From the NCBI RefSeq assembly GCF_001279585.1, contig NZ_LGEC01000114.1, positions 186,001 through 250,000 on the forward strand: a stretch of 64,000 nucleotides of DNA, in the 5' to 3' direction. Positions 25,505-33,164 of the stretch are shown here, piece after piece. A program made the position numbers and the translations under genes. The DNA is from Nocardiopsis sp. NRRL B-16309. GTDB lineage: Bacteria; Actinomycetota; Actinomycetes; Streptosporangiales; Streptosporangiaceae. The notes beneath the pieces were generated by a model. The model had not been told where the DNA came from and did not search any database. It saw only the letters and a list, made by a program, of their open reading frames with translations. Numbering within the stretch: position 1 is the first letter of the stretch; each line of letters begins with the position of its first letter.

Positions 25505-26821
25505 TCAGTCCTCGTCGGCCGCCTTGTCCCCGTCGGAACGGCGTTCGGCGGGTTCCGTGGCGGGCGTCGGGATCCCGTCGGTCGCGGGCGGCTCCTCGTG
25601 GTGCGCGGGCGGGCGGTTGCGCAGCAGCGCGGCGAGCACCGCAGCGATGGGGGTGGCCAGGAACAGCCCGGGGATCCCGCCGACGATGCCGCCGACGGTC
25701 AGGGCGATCAGGACCACCGCCGAGGGCAGTTCGAGGGCGTGGCCGTAGATGCGCGGCGCGAAGACGTTGCTCTCCAGCTGCTGGACGACCACCACCACGG
25801 CCACCACGATCGCGGCCACGACCCAGCCCTCGGTCACGAACGCGACCATGGCGGCGAGGAGCCCGGTGAGGAACGCGCCGATGATCGGCAGGAAGGCACC
25901 GACGAAGGTGAGGACGATCAGCGGGATCGCCAGGTTGGTGTCGATGAGGATCACCAGGGCGATGCCGATGCCCACGGCGTCGAAGAGGCCGACCATGGCC
26001 ACCCCGCGCACGTAGCGGCCCATCACGCCGTAGGAGACGTTCCCGGCGTGGATCAGGCCGGGGCGGGACCTGGGCGGCAGCAGGGTGGCGATCCAGTCCA
26101 TGAGCTCGTCGCCCGAGTGCACGAAGTACACGGTGAGGGCGATGATGAGGACGATGCCGAGCAGCACGCGGAACACGGCGGTCGTGGCGGTCCACGCGCC
26201 GCCCAGGAGCTGGTCGGTGTTCTCCGTGATGAGGCCCTGGGCCTGGGCCCACGCGCTGTTGATGGCCTCGGTGATGAGGGCGGGGTCGAGCCCGAAGGGC
26301 ACTTCGAGGTTCTGCAGCTCGACGACCGCGTCCGTGACGCTGTCGACCAGGGGTCCGAAGCCGTTGACCGCCGGACCGACGATCATCGTGATGACGCCGC
26401 TGAAGACCAGCAGGCCGACGAGGATGCTGATCGCCGTCGACGGTCCCCGGCCGAATCCGCGCCGGTTGATCGGGTTGGGCCGGCGCAGCCAGTTGGCCAT
26501 CGGCATCAGCAGCGCGGTGAGGAAGACCGCGATGATCACCGGCAGGGTGACCACCGAGAGGTAGGTCAGCGCGTAGACGAGCAGGCCCGCGACCACACCG
26601 ATGATGAGCATGCGCCAGGCCACGTCGCTGATGCTGCGCAGCAGGTCGCCGGCCCCCATGTCGTCGTTCGCCTCGGAGGCCGCCGGGTCGGGCTCCGCCT
26701 CGGGGCCCGCGTAGTCCTCCGCGAGTTCCTCGGCACGGGCCGCGAGGCGCTCGGCCCGGGCCCTGCGGGCGGCGATCCACTTGTTCAGGAGCGCCCACAC
26801 TCCCGGCCGCTGGGCTTGCAC
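25505..26821 (-). CDS. AI-2E family membrane protein (PerM-like), second copy
   Basis: A 438-residue member of the AI-2E/PerM family, longer than the copy at 12097-13173 because of a charged N-terminal extension (about 55 residues) and a hydrophilic C-terminal tail. Conserved parts are VVTLPVIIAVFLTALLMPMA, the soluble loop, YFVHSGDELMDWIA, VGAFLPIIGAFLTGLLAA and GGIVGGIPGLFLATPIAAV. GTG 26821 has GGAG six bases upstream. The substrate is unknown. It is followed downstream by the ABC-F gene with about 240 bases between. Confidence 0.88.
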   Translation of the reverse strand: MQAQRPGVWALLNKWIAARRARAERLAARAEELAEDYAGPEAEPDPAASEANDDMGAGDLLRSISDVAWRMLIIGVVAGLLVYALTYLSVVTLPVIIAVFLTALLMPMANWLRRPNPINRRGFGRGPSTAISILVGLLVFSGVITMIVGPAVNGFGPLVDSVTDAVVELQNLEVPFGLDPALITEAINSAWAQAQGLITENTDQLLGGAWTATTAVFRVLLGIVLIIALTVYFVHSGDELMDWIATLLPPRSRPGLIHAGNVSYGVMGRYVRGVAMVGLFDAVGIGIALVILIDTNLAIPLIVLTFVGAFLPIIGAFLTGLLAAMVAFVTEGWVVAAIVVAVVVVVQQLESNVFAPRIYGHALELPSAVVLIALTVGGIVGGIPGLFLATPIAAVLAALLRNRPPAHHEEPPATDGIPTPATEPAERRSDGDKAADED

Positions 26822-26945
26822 ATGGACTCCATTCTCTGGGGTGGCGTGAGGGACCGTCGGGTCGCGACGGATGTGGCGACCACCGGATGGGGAGATCCCC
26901 GAACGCTACACCTGGTTCTCCCGGTGCGGCAGGGGGATCGCCCAT

Positions 26946-27353
26946 TCAGAACTGCCAGGGCTCCCGCATCTGCCCGCTGTGCACGATCTCGTTGCCGAAG
27001 GGCGCCAGGGCGACGGGGATCATCTTCAGCGAGGCCCAGGCCATGGGGATGCCGATGATCGTGATCGCCAGGCCGATGGCGGTGGCGATGTGTCCGAGCG
27101 TCAGCCACCATCCGGCGACGATCACCCAGATGACGTTGAGGACCGTGCTGCCCCCGCCGGCTTCCGGCTTGCGGACCATCTCGCGGCCGAAGGGCCAGAG
27201 CGCGTAGCTCGCCATGCGGAAGGAGGCGATGCCGAAGGGAATGGTGACGATGAGGACGCAGCAGATGATTCCGGCGAAGACATAGCCGACCGCCAGCCAG
27301 AATCCGGCCACGAACAGCCAGATGATGTTGAGGATGAGCCGCAGGAGGGCCAC
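26946..27353 (-). CDS. YccF-domain inner-membrane protein
   Basis: A 135-residue membrane protein with two repeated YccF units: LNIIWLFVAGFWLAVGYV with IPFGIASFRMASYALWPFGR, then LNVIWVIVAGWWLTLGHIAT with GIPMAWASLKMIPVALAPFG. Family function is not established. GTG 27353 has AAGGAG nine bases upstream. It is divergent from the WhiB gene across a 775-base non-coding region. Confidence 0.88.
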   Translation of the reverse strand: MALLRLILNIIWLFVAGFWLAVGYVFAGIICCVLIVTIPFGIASFRMASYALWPFGREMVRKPEAGGGSTVLNVIWVIVAGWWLTLGHIATAIGLAITIIGIPMAWASLKMIPVALAPFGNEIVHSGQMREPWQF

Positions 27354-28128
27354 GGTGATCCGACTCCTTGTTCAGGTGCGGGGGTACGGCCGCTCGTGGG
27401 CCGCACTCGTGTTCTACCGTCTGTGACGCCCGCGCACCACGACCTGTTGCGCCCGGTGACCCTGGTCGTTCCCCTAAGGGGCGCCGTTGTTCCTGCCCAT
27501 GCGAGGGTCGGCCCGTTCGACCGCGGGGGACCCGCGCCGCCGCGCGCGGCGTGTCGGATGGGGCGGAAGCGGACACCCGGGCCCGCGGGGGACGCCGCCG
27601 TCACACCGGGCGGTCACTGCGCAGGGTGAGGACATACGGTCACACCGAATCTCGGAACTCTGAGTAGACCGCAATGTGACCCGGGCATCAGGAGAACCCC
27701 CTAGGCAGGAGGGTCTTCGCACCATACGATGTGCTGTGTCCTTCACAAGGCACCAGATCTTGGGATTTGCGACAAACTCGGGCAAACGACCGAAGACCAG
27801 TCAACGGACATCAGGTTTCGGTAACGGTTGGGCGAGTAATTTCCCTACCCCCCGTGCATGATCGGGAGTGGGGATGGCATGATTACGTACCGGCTCGGAC
27901 GGAGGCCGTCACCGCCTCCGCCGCCGTTCGTGTGAGAGCACTCCGATACAGGCGGTCAGCGCCGCCGCGGGGTCTCGTGCTTCTCGTGGTCTCAGCCACA
28001 CCGGGGAACATCGCCACCACCGCGCGGCGTTTGCGTCGTGCGGAGTGACTCACGCCGCATGACCAACTTTTGGTGACTGAAGCTTTTTCCGACAGCTTAC
28101 TAGTGATTTCAGTAGAGGTGGTTCAAGC
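27354..28128. other. Long control region before the whiB-type gene
   Basis: This 775-base stretch has no convincing gene on either strand: the open frames in it are short, lack good ribosome sites and show no family features. Its right half is noticeably richer in A and T than the surroundings. It carries an ECF-sigma-like promoter (28004-28031) and a small inverted repeat ACCAA-CTT-TTGGT (28062-28074) before the whiB-type start. A small RNA or several promoters would fit. Confidence 0.5.
28004..28031 (+). promoter_or_regulatory. ECF-sigma (SigR/SigH-like) promoter before whiB-type gene
   Basis: GGGAACA (28004-28010), 17 bases, then CGTT (28028-28031), matching the disulfide/oxidative-stress ECF consensus GGGAAY-N16/17-CGTT. 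Transcription would start near 28037, giving a leader of about 90 bases before ATG 28129. Confidence 0.5.
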
Positions 28129-28428
28129 ATGTCTCAGGTACGTCGGCAGGCCGCGCTGCGCCCCCGCCCGAGCTGGGGGTGGCAGGATGCCGCCGCGTGC
28201 CGGGGCGAGGACCTTGTGCTCTTCTTCGGCCCGGACGGCGAACGCCAGCCGGAGCGGGAGATCCGTGAACGCAAGGCCAAGGAGATCTGTGCCGCCTGCC
28301 CGGTGCGAACCGACTGCCTGGACTACGCGATCTCGCGTCCGGAGAAGTACGGCACGTGGGGCGGCCTGAACGAGGACGAGCGCGCTTCGGAGCGTCGTCG
28401 CCGTATGCGCCGCGCCAACGCCGCCTGA
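28129..28428 (+). CDS. WhiB-family iron-sulfur transcription factor
   Basis: A 99-residue WhiB-like protein. Four cysteines in the order Cys24-x29-Cys54-x2-Cys57-x5-Cys63 ligate the 4Fe-4S cluster; the turn motif GTWGGLNEDER (75-85) and the basic end RRRRMRRAN give sigma-factor contact and DNA binding. Such proteins bind the principal sigma factor and control development, redox response or antibiotic resistance. The usual G-V/I-W-G-G turn has Thr instead of Val or Ile. The insert GPDGERQPEREIRERKAK distinguishes it from the short WhiB1/WblE type; I do not assign a subclass. Start ATG 28129 has GAGGTGG upstream. Confidence 0.93.
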   Translation: MSQVRRQAALRPRPSWGWQDAAACRGEDLVLFFGPDGERQPEREIRERKAKEICAACPVRTDCLDYAISRPEKYGTWGGLNEDERASERRRRMRRANAA

Positions 28429-28490
28429 CCGCGCGAGGCTCCCGAGTCCGGCACGGCTGATCTCCCCCGGTGGCCCCGGCCCCCGTCATG

Positions 28491-28535
28491 ACCCGCGGCG
28501 CCCCGACGTTCCACGTCGAGGGCGCCGCGGGTTTT
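28491..28535. terminator. Bidirectional terminator after whiB-type gene
   Basis: ACCCGCGGCGCCC plus CGACG pair with CGTCG plus GGGCGCCGCGGGT (one bulged base), followed by TTTT. It lies between the convergent whiB-type and fusion genes. Confidence 0.82.
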
Positions 28536-28548
28536 CGCATGCCCTTCC

Positions 28549-29850
28549 TCAGTCCGAGCGGGGCGCCAGGTGCTGGTCGAACCAGTCGAGTGCCTCCACC
28601 GCCGTGTGCCGCCACTCCTGCGCGCCCTGGAGCAGCTGTTCCGCCCCGGAGACCACCCGCAGGTCGGTCTGCGCGCTCATCCTGCCGCGCGCCCACTCGC
28701 TGAGCTCCCGCACGAAGGAGTCGCGGCTCTCCAACAGGATGAGGGCCGGAGCGCGCACCCGCGGCAGACTCGGCTCAGCGAGGTCGATCCGGCCGCCGTA
28801 CACCACGACCGCGCCCAGGTCCTGTGGACGCTCAGCGGCGGTGACCAGGGCCGCGGGGGCCGCCGCCCCCGCGCCGAACACCCCCAGGGGCTCGGTGGCC
28901 GCGTCGGTGGCCCGGCGCAGCCAGGTGACCGCGGCGCTGAGCCGCTCCCCCATCGTCCGGGCGTCGTCGCCGTCGGCCCCGGCCGAGGAGTCCGTCCACA
29001 AATCCAGCAGCAGCGTCGCGTAGCCGGCGCGCTGGAAGACCGAGGCGGCGGCGCGCCAGCGGGGATCGGTGCGCCCCTCCCCGAAGGCCATCACGACGGC
29101 GCCGCGCAGCGCGGTCGGCATGGTCAGGTCACCGTCGAGGTAGACCTGCCCGGCCCTGATCCGGACCGCGCGGGCGGTGTTCTCCTCGGGCCGCACCCGG
29201 CCGCGTTCGGCGAGGATCGCGGTGACGTGGCCGTCGGAGAGCTGGCCGAAGTCCCGGTACCACTCCCCCACCGCGTGGAAGTTGTCGGGCACGCTGAGCA
29301 CCACCAGGGCGTCGGCCTCCTCGCGCAGCATCTCCACCGCCTCCGGGGAGGCCACGGGAACGGCCAGGACCACCTGGGACGGACCGGCCTGGCGCACCAT
29401 GCGCAGTGCGGCCCGCGCGGTGCCCCCGGTGGCGACGCCGTCGTCCACCACCACGCAGTCGCGCCCGGCGATGCGCGGTGCCGGACCGTCTCCCCGGTAC
29501 ACGCGGCGGCGGCGGTCGAGTTCGACGCGTTCGGCCGCCACGGTCTCGTCCAGCGCCTGGCGCGGGATGCGCAGCCTGGCCAGGGCCTGGTCGTCGAACA
29601 GGACGTGCCCGTCCTCGGAGATCGCGCCGACGCCGGTCTCGGGCCGGCCGGGCAGGCCGATCTTGCGGACCACGAGCACGTCGAAGTCGGCGTCCAGCCT
29701 CCGGGCGAGTTCGGCGCCGACCGGAACGCCCCCGCGGGGCAGGGCCAGCACGATGGGGTCCTCGACCGCGTAGGCGCGCACGCGCTCCGCCAGGCGGCGG
29801 CCCGCCTCGGCGCGGTCGGTGAAGGGCAGCGACACGGGTACCGGATTCAT
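28549..29850 (-). CDS. Phosphoribosyltransferase / dienelactone-hydrolase-like fusion
   Basis: A 433-residue two-domain protein. The N-terminal half is a type I phosphoribosyltransferase fold with LALPRGGVPVGAELARRL and the PRPP-binding loop VVVDDGVATGGT (about residues 120-135). The C-terminal half (from about 215) resembles an alpha/beta hydrolase of the dienelactone hydrolase group, with RGAVVMAFGEGRTDPRW and GVFGAGAAAPAALVTAAE; the expected nucleophile elbow G-x-C/S-x-G is degraded to GAGAAA, so this half may be catalytically dead. The same fusion exists in mycobacteria (Rv0571c type). Start ATG 29850. Its reaction is unknown. Confidence 0.85.
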   Translation of the reverse strand: MNPVPVSLPFTDRAEAGRRLAERVRAYAVEDPIVLALPRGGVPVGAELARRLDADFDVLVVRKIGLPGRPETGVGAISEDGHVLFDDQALARLRIPRQALDETVAAERVELDRRRRVYRGDGPAPRIAGRDCVVVDDGVATGGTARAALRMVRQAGPSQVVLAVPVASPEAVEMLREEADALVVLSVPDNFHAVGEWYRDFGQLSDGHVTAILAERGRVRPEENTARAVRIRAGQVYLDGDLTMPTALRGAVVMAFGEGRTDPRWRAAASVFQRAGYATLLLDLWTDSSAGADGDDARTMGERLSAAVTWLRRATDAATEPLGVFGAGAAAPAALVTAAERPQDLGAVVVYGGRIDLAEPSLPRVRAPALILLESRDSFVRELSEWARGRMSAQTDLRVVSGAEQLLQGAQEWRHTAVEALDWFDQHLAPRSD

Positions 29851-29988
29851 AGTCTCGCCGGCGCCGGACCTCCTCGGAAAGCCTGGCGCCGCTCCTCTCG
29901 GCGTCTCGTGTTGAGCCGTTGGAAAGTGGTACCGGCATACCCCGCGCCGCGACCGTTCCAACCCCGCCCGGCGGCAAAAAGGACGCGC

Positions 29989-30549
29989 TCAGGTCGCCCG
30001 TGCGCCGTTCCGCAGCGCCGCCATGAGGAGTGCGTCGTGCCTGCGGCCCTCCCAGAGCAGGGCGTCGCGCATGCGGCCCTCGACCGCGAAGCCGCAGGAG
30101 CGGTAGACCGCGATGGCACGCATGTTGAAGGCGTAGACGTACAGCCAGACCCGGTGCAGCCCGATCTTGTCGAAGGCGTAGTCCAGGACGAGTTCGGTGG
30201 CCTCCCTCCCCAGGCCCTGGCCGGCGAACTCGATCGCCGACAGGGCGATGCGGTATCCGGCGCTCTCGTTCTCCGGCGCCACCGAGTAGACCGACAGCTC
30301 GCCGAGGTAGCGGTGGTCGCCGGGCGCGGTGATGGCCATGTCCATCCGGTCCGTGCGGCCGGACCTGCTCCCGCACCACTCCCTGGCCTGCGCGTAGGTC
30401 AGGTGCCGATGGGTGCCGGTGAGTCTGCGGACCTCCTCGTCGAGGCTGGCCGCGAAGTAGGCCTCCGTGTGCTCCGCGGCCAGGGGCACCAGGCGGACGC
30501 TCCTCCCGGACAGGGTCGGTGTGTCTCGCAGAGCGCTCATGTTGATCAT
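29989..30549 (-). CDS. GNAT-family N-acetyltransferase
   Basis: A 186-residue acetyltransferase of the RimJ/RimL-like group (Acetyltransf_3). It has LVPLAAEHTEAYFAASLDEE near the start, the acetyl-CoA-binding strand-loop GQGLGREATELVLDYAFDKI and the late NMRAIAVYRSCGFAVEGRMR. Substrates in this group include ribosomal protein N-termini, amines and antibiotics; nothing nearby tells which. ATG 30549 and ATG 30540 are both possible starts. No clear terminator follows. Confidence 0.88.
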   Translation of the reverse strand: MINMSALRDTPTLSGRSVRLVPLAAEHTEAYFAASLDEEVRRLTGTHRHLTYAQAREWCGSRSGRTDRMDMAITAPGDHRYLGELSVYSVAPENESAGYRIALSAIEFAGQGLGREATELVLDYAFDKIGLHRVWLYVYAFNMRAIAVYRSCGFAVEGRMRDALLWEGRRHDALLMAALRNGARAT

Positions 30550-30909
30550 GTGTGATCTTCCGGTTCCGTCCGGGAGCCGTGGCTGGCACGTCCCCGGAGT
30601 CGGGCGTCGGCGGGCAGGGGCGGAGCGCGCCGGGAGCGGGAGCGGACCGTCGGGGCGCGGACCGGGTCGGGGTCACGGACCGGGTCGGGTCTGTCGGAAG
30701 GGAGGGCCGGGCGGAGGGAGGCTGCGCCGGAGGCGTCCGCGGAGGGTGGCGGTGGGTGGTGGGCGGGAGGACGACTGCGGCAGACCCCCTATGTAAATCG
30801 GCCGGGGACCCGATGGCAAGCCCCGCCGCACACGGCGGGATGTTCCGGTGTCCGCTTCCGGGCGGAATGGATAGCATCTGCGCGCAACGACGACGCCCCT
30901 GGAGCCGCC
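30550..30909. other. Divergent intergenic region with G-rich tract
   Basis: No gene seen in this 360-base divergent region. The middle (about 30690-30780) is strongly G-rich on the plus strand, with many GGG runs, and contains one copy of a 38-base sequence repeated at 53401. Both flanking promoters must lie here, but I could not define them. Confidence 0.4.
30721..30758 (+). repeat. Dispersed 38-base repeat, copy 1
   Basis: Identical at 33 of 38 positions to 53401-53438. The conserved core GCGCCGGAGGCGTCCGC is shared exactly. Both copies are intergenic. Confidence 0.55.
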
Positions 30910-32109
30910 TTGAGCAGTACGACCGACATGACCGCCACGCCGCCCCCCGAGGCGCGCAGGGCCAGGGTCGCCGTCTCCACCCTCTTCTTCGTCAACGGGT
31001 TCACCTACACCAACGCCGTCCCGTGGCTCCCGGTCATCAAGTCCTCCCTGGGCCTGTCCAACACGGAACTGGGGCTGGCGATCGCGGCGATGCCCACGGG
31101 GGCCATCCTGACCGGGATGCTGGCGGGCCCGCTGATCCACTGGTTCGGCAGCGGCCGCACGGCGGTGGGGACGAGCCTGCTGTCCCTGGGAGCGCTTCCG
31201 TTCATCGCCCTGGCGCAGAACTGGTGGATGCTGGCGGCCGCCCTGTTCGTCCTGGGCAGCGCCGACGCCTGGACCGACTCCGCGCAGAACTCGCACGGAC
31301 TGCGGGTCCAGCGGCGCTACCGGCGCACCATCATCAACACCTTCCACGCGGTGTGGAGCCTGGCCGCGGTCGCCGGCGGCCTCCTGGGCGCGGCGATGGC
31401 CGGTTCGGGGGTGCCGATCCTGTGGCACCTGGGCGGGGTCGCCGTCGTGCTGCTGGGCGTGAACCTCGTGGCGAGCCGCATGCTGCTGCCCGGCCCGGAG
31501 AACAGCGAGCGCGGGGACGGCACGAACGGGCACGACGGGCAGCGGCAGCGGATGCCGGTACGCGGCGTCGTCCTGCTGCTCATGCTCGCGGTGCTGCTGA
31601 TGTTCGCGGGAGGGATCGAGGACTCGGCCGCCTCCTGGGGCGCGGTGTACATGACCACGGAGCTCGACGCGTCGCTGTTCCTGGCCGCGATGCCGTTCGT
31701 GGCGTGCCAGGCGATGATGACCGTGGGGCGGCTCCTGGGCGACCGGGTGACCGACCGGTTCGGCGCGGCCGCGGTGGGCCGCGCCTGCGGCCTGCTGGCG
31801 GCCGGCGGCATGGCCTTCGCGCTCCTGCTCCCGCACCCGGTGACGACCGTGATCGGGTTCGGTGTGATGGGTCTGGGCGTGTCCACCCTCTTCCCGCTCA
31901 CCCTGGCGGCCGCCGGGAACGTCCCGGGGGTCCGCACCGGTGACGGGGTGACCATCGTGGGATGGCTCGGCCGCGCGGGGTTCCTGGCCTTCCCACCGGT
32001 GGTGGGCATGATCGCCGACACGCTCTCCCTGGGCACCGCGCTGTGGGTGGTCTCGGCCGGCGGCGTGGCGGCCTTCCTGCTGGCCTCCGCCCTGCGCCCG
32101 AGGGAGTGA
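30910..32109 (+). CDS. MFS transporter, YbjJ-like
   Basis: A 399-residue major facilitator protein with 12 predicted helices and a hydrophilic central loop (about residues 195-215, rich in Gly/Asp/Gln). Visible strings are FFVNGFTYTNAVPWLPVIK in TM1, AAMPTGAILTGMLAGPLIHW, SADAWTDSAQNSHGLRVQ, EDSAASWGAVYM and MGLGVSTLFPLTLAAAGN, which fit the inner-membrane YbjJ/fucose-permease-like group. The start is TTG 30910 with GGAG five bases upstream; ATG 30928 is an alternative. The substrate is unknown. Confidence 0.82.
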   Translation: MSSTTDMTATPPPEARRARVAVSTLFFVNGFTYTNAVPWLPVIKSSLGLSNTELGLAIAAMPTGAILTGMLAGPLIHWFGSGRTAVGTSLLSLGALPFIALAQNWWMLAAALFVLGSADAWTDSAQNSHGLRVQRRYRRTIINTFHAVWSLAAVAGGLLGAAMAGSGVPILWHLGGVAVVLLGVNLVASRMLLPGPENSERGDGTNGHDGQRQRMPVRGVVLLLMLAVLLMFAGGIEDSAASWGAVYMTTELDASLFLAAMPFVACQAMMTVGRLLGDRVTDRFGAAAVGRACGLLAAGGMAFALLLPHPVTTVIGFGVMGLGVSTLFPLTLAAAGNVPGVRTGDGVTIVGWLGRAGFLAFPPVVGMIADTLSLGTALWVVSAGGVAAFLLASALRPRE

Positions 32110-32136
32110 GAGGCGCGCCGCCCCGCTGACACGAGG

Positions 32137-32167
32137 AGGGCCCCGGCCGTGGAACGGCCGGGGCCCT
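32137..32167. terminator. Hairpin terminator between convergent genes
   Basis: A perfect 14-base stem (AGGGCCCCGGCCGT and complement) with a GGA loop lies between the MFS gene and the surface-protein gene. Confidence 0.82.
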
Positions 32168-32205
32168 GACGCACGCACGGCCCCGGAGGACCGTGCCCGC
32201 GGGTA

Positions 32206-33135
32206 CTACGCCACCGGGGACTCGCGGCGGGCGCCGGCCCACAGGGCCAGCACGCCGATCCCGGTCACGACCGCGCCCCCGAGGACGAAGCCCTCGAGGT
32301 CGATGCCGGTCGTGGGCAGGGGGCCGTTGTCATCGCCGGCCGTGGTGACCGGTCCCGTGCCGGTGCCGGTGCCGGAGCTGCTCGGTGCCGAGCCCTCCGG
32401 AGCGCCGGTGCCCGGGGCCGAGGTGCCAGGAGCCTGGCTCTCGTCACCCGCGTCACCACCGGTGCCGGGGCTGCCCCCGTCACCACCATCGCCGCCCGGG
32501 TCGCCGCCCGGGTCACCACCGGGGTCACCGCCCGGGTCACCACCGGGGTCACCGCCCGGGTCACCACCGGGGTCACCGCCCGGGTCACCACCGGGGTCAC
32601 CGCCCGGGTCTCCACCCGGGTCACCACCCGGGTCGCCGCCCGGGTCACCACCGGGGTCTCCACCCGGGTCACCGCCCGGGTCACCACCCGGATCGCCGCC
32701 CGGGTCACCACCGGGGTCACCGCCCGGGTCTCCACCCGGGTCACCGCCCGGGTCACCGCCCGGGTCACCACCGGGGTCACCGCCGGTGTCGCCACCGGGG
32801 TCACCGCCCGGGTCTCCACCCGGGTCACCGCCCGGGTCACCGCCCGGGTCACCGCCGGTGTCGCCGCCGGGGTCACCGCCCGGATCGCCGCCCGGGTCAC
32901 CACCGGTGTCGCCACCCGGGTCACCGGGAAGGTCGAGCGGCACGATGTCGGTGACGGTGTCGAGTGCGCCGTCGACGACCGGAACCACAGGCTGGGCCTG
33001 CGTCTCCTGAGCCGCCGCGGGGGTGACCTCATCCGTGGTCGCGTCCACGGTGTCCGCGAACACCGGGCCGACCGAGAATCCCGCCATGAACAGCGCGGAG
33101 GCCGTCACGGTGAGGACTCGCTTCTTGGGGGTCAT
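32206..33135 (-). CDS. LPXTG-anchored surface protein with Gly-Asp-Pro repeats
   Basis: A 309-residue secreted protein for covalent attachment to peptidoglycan by sortase. It has a signal peptide (KKRVLTV...FMAGFSVGPVFADT), a short linker, about 35 tandem GGDP tetrapeptides with occasional GGDT, a Ser/Thr/Gly/Pro spacer, then the sorting signal PLPTTG, a hydrophobic helix and the positive tail ARRES. The repeats are collagen-like in Gly/Pro content but have a 4-residue, not 3-residue, period. ATG 33135 has GGAG six bases upstream. It follows a membrane-anchored protein gene in the same direction with a tiny gap, so the two are probably one operon. No sortase gene is in the window. Confidence 0.85.
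   Translation of the reverse strand: MTPKKRVLTVTASALFMAGFSVGPVFADTVDATTDEVTPAAAQETQAQPVVPVVDGALDTVTDIVPLDLPGDPGGDTGGDPGGDPGGDPGGDTGGDPGGDPGGDPGGDPGGDPGGDTGGDPGGDPGGDPGGDPGGDPGGDPGGDPGGDPGGDPGGDPGGDPGGDPGGDPGGDPGGDPGGDPGGDPGGDPGGDPGGDPGGDPGGDPGGDPGGDPGGDGGDGGSPGTGGDAGDESQAPGTSAPGTGAPEGSAPSSSGTGTGTGPVTTAGDDNGPLPTTGIDLEGFVLGGAVVTGIGVLALWAGARRESPVA
32488..32928. repeat. 12-base coding minisatellite
   Basis: About 36 tandem 12-base units (GGGTCACCGCCC-like on the plus strand) encode GGDP in the surface protein. Small changes (CAC/CGC, GCC/ACC) recur in longer blocks, which suggests unequal crossover or slippage. Confidence 0.9.
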
Positions 33136-33164
33136 CCCACTCCTTTCTTCTTTCATGGGGATTT

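Noticed and set aside
27368..28048. Short open frames in the whiB upstream region
   Set aside because: None has a convincing ribosome site or domain, and the composition differs from that of neighbouring genes.
32488..32928. Repeat array between genes
   Set aside because: The 12-base units are in frame within the surface-protein gene and encode GGDP; it is a coding minisatellite.
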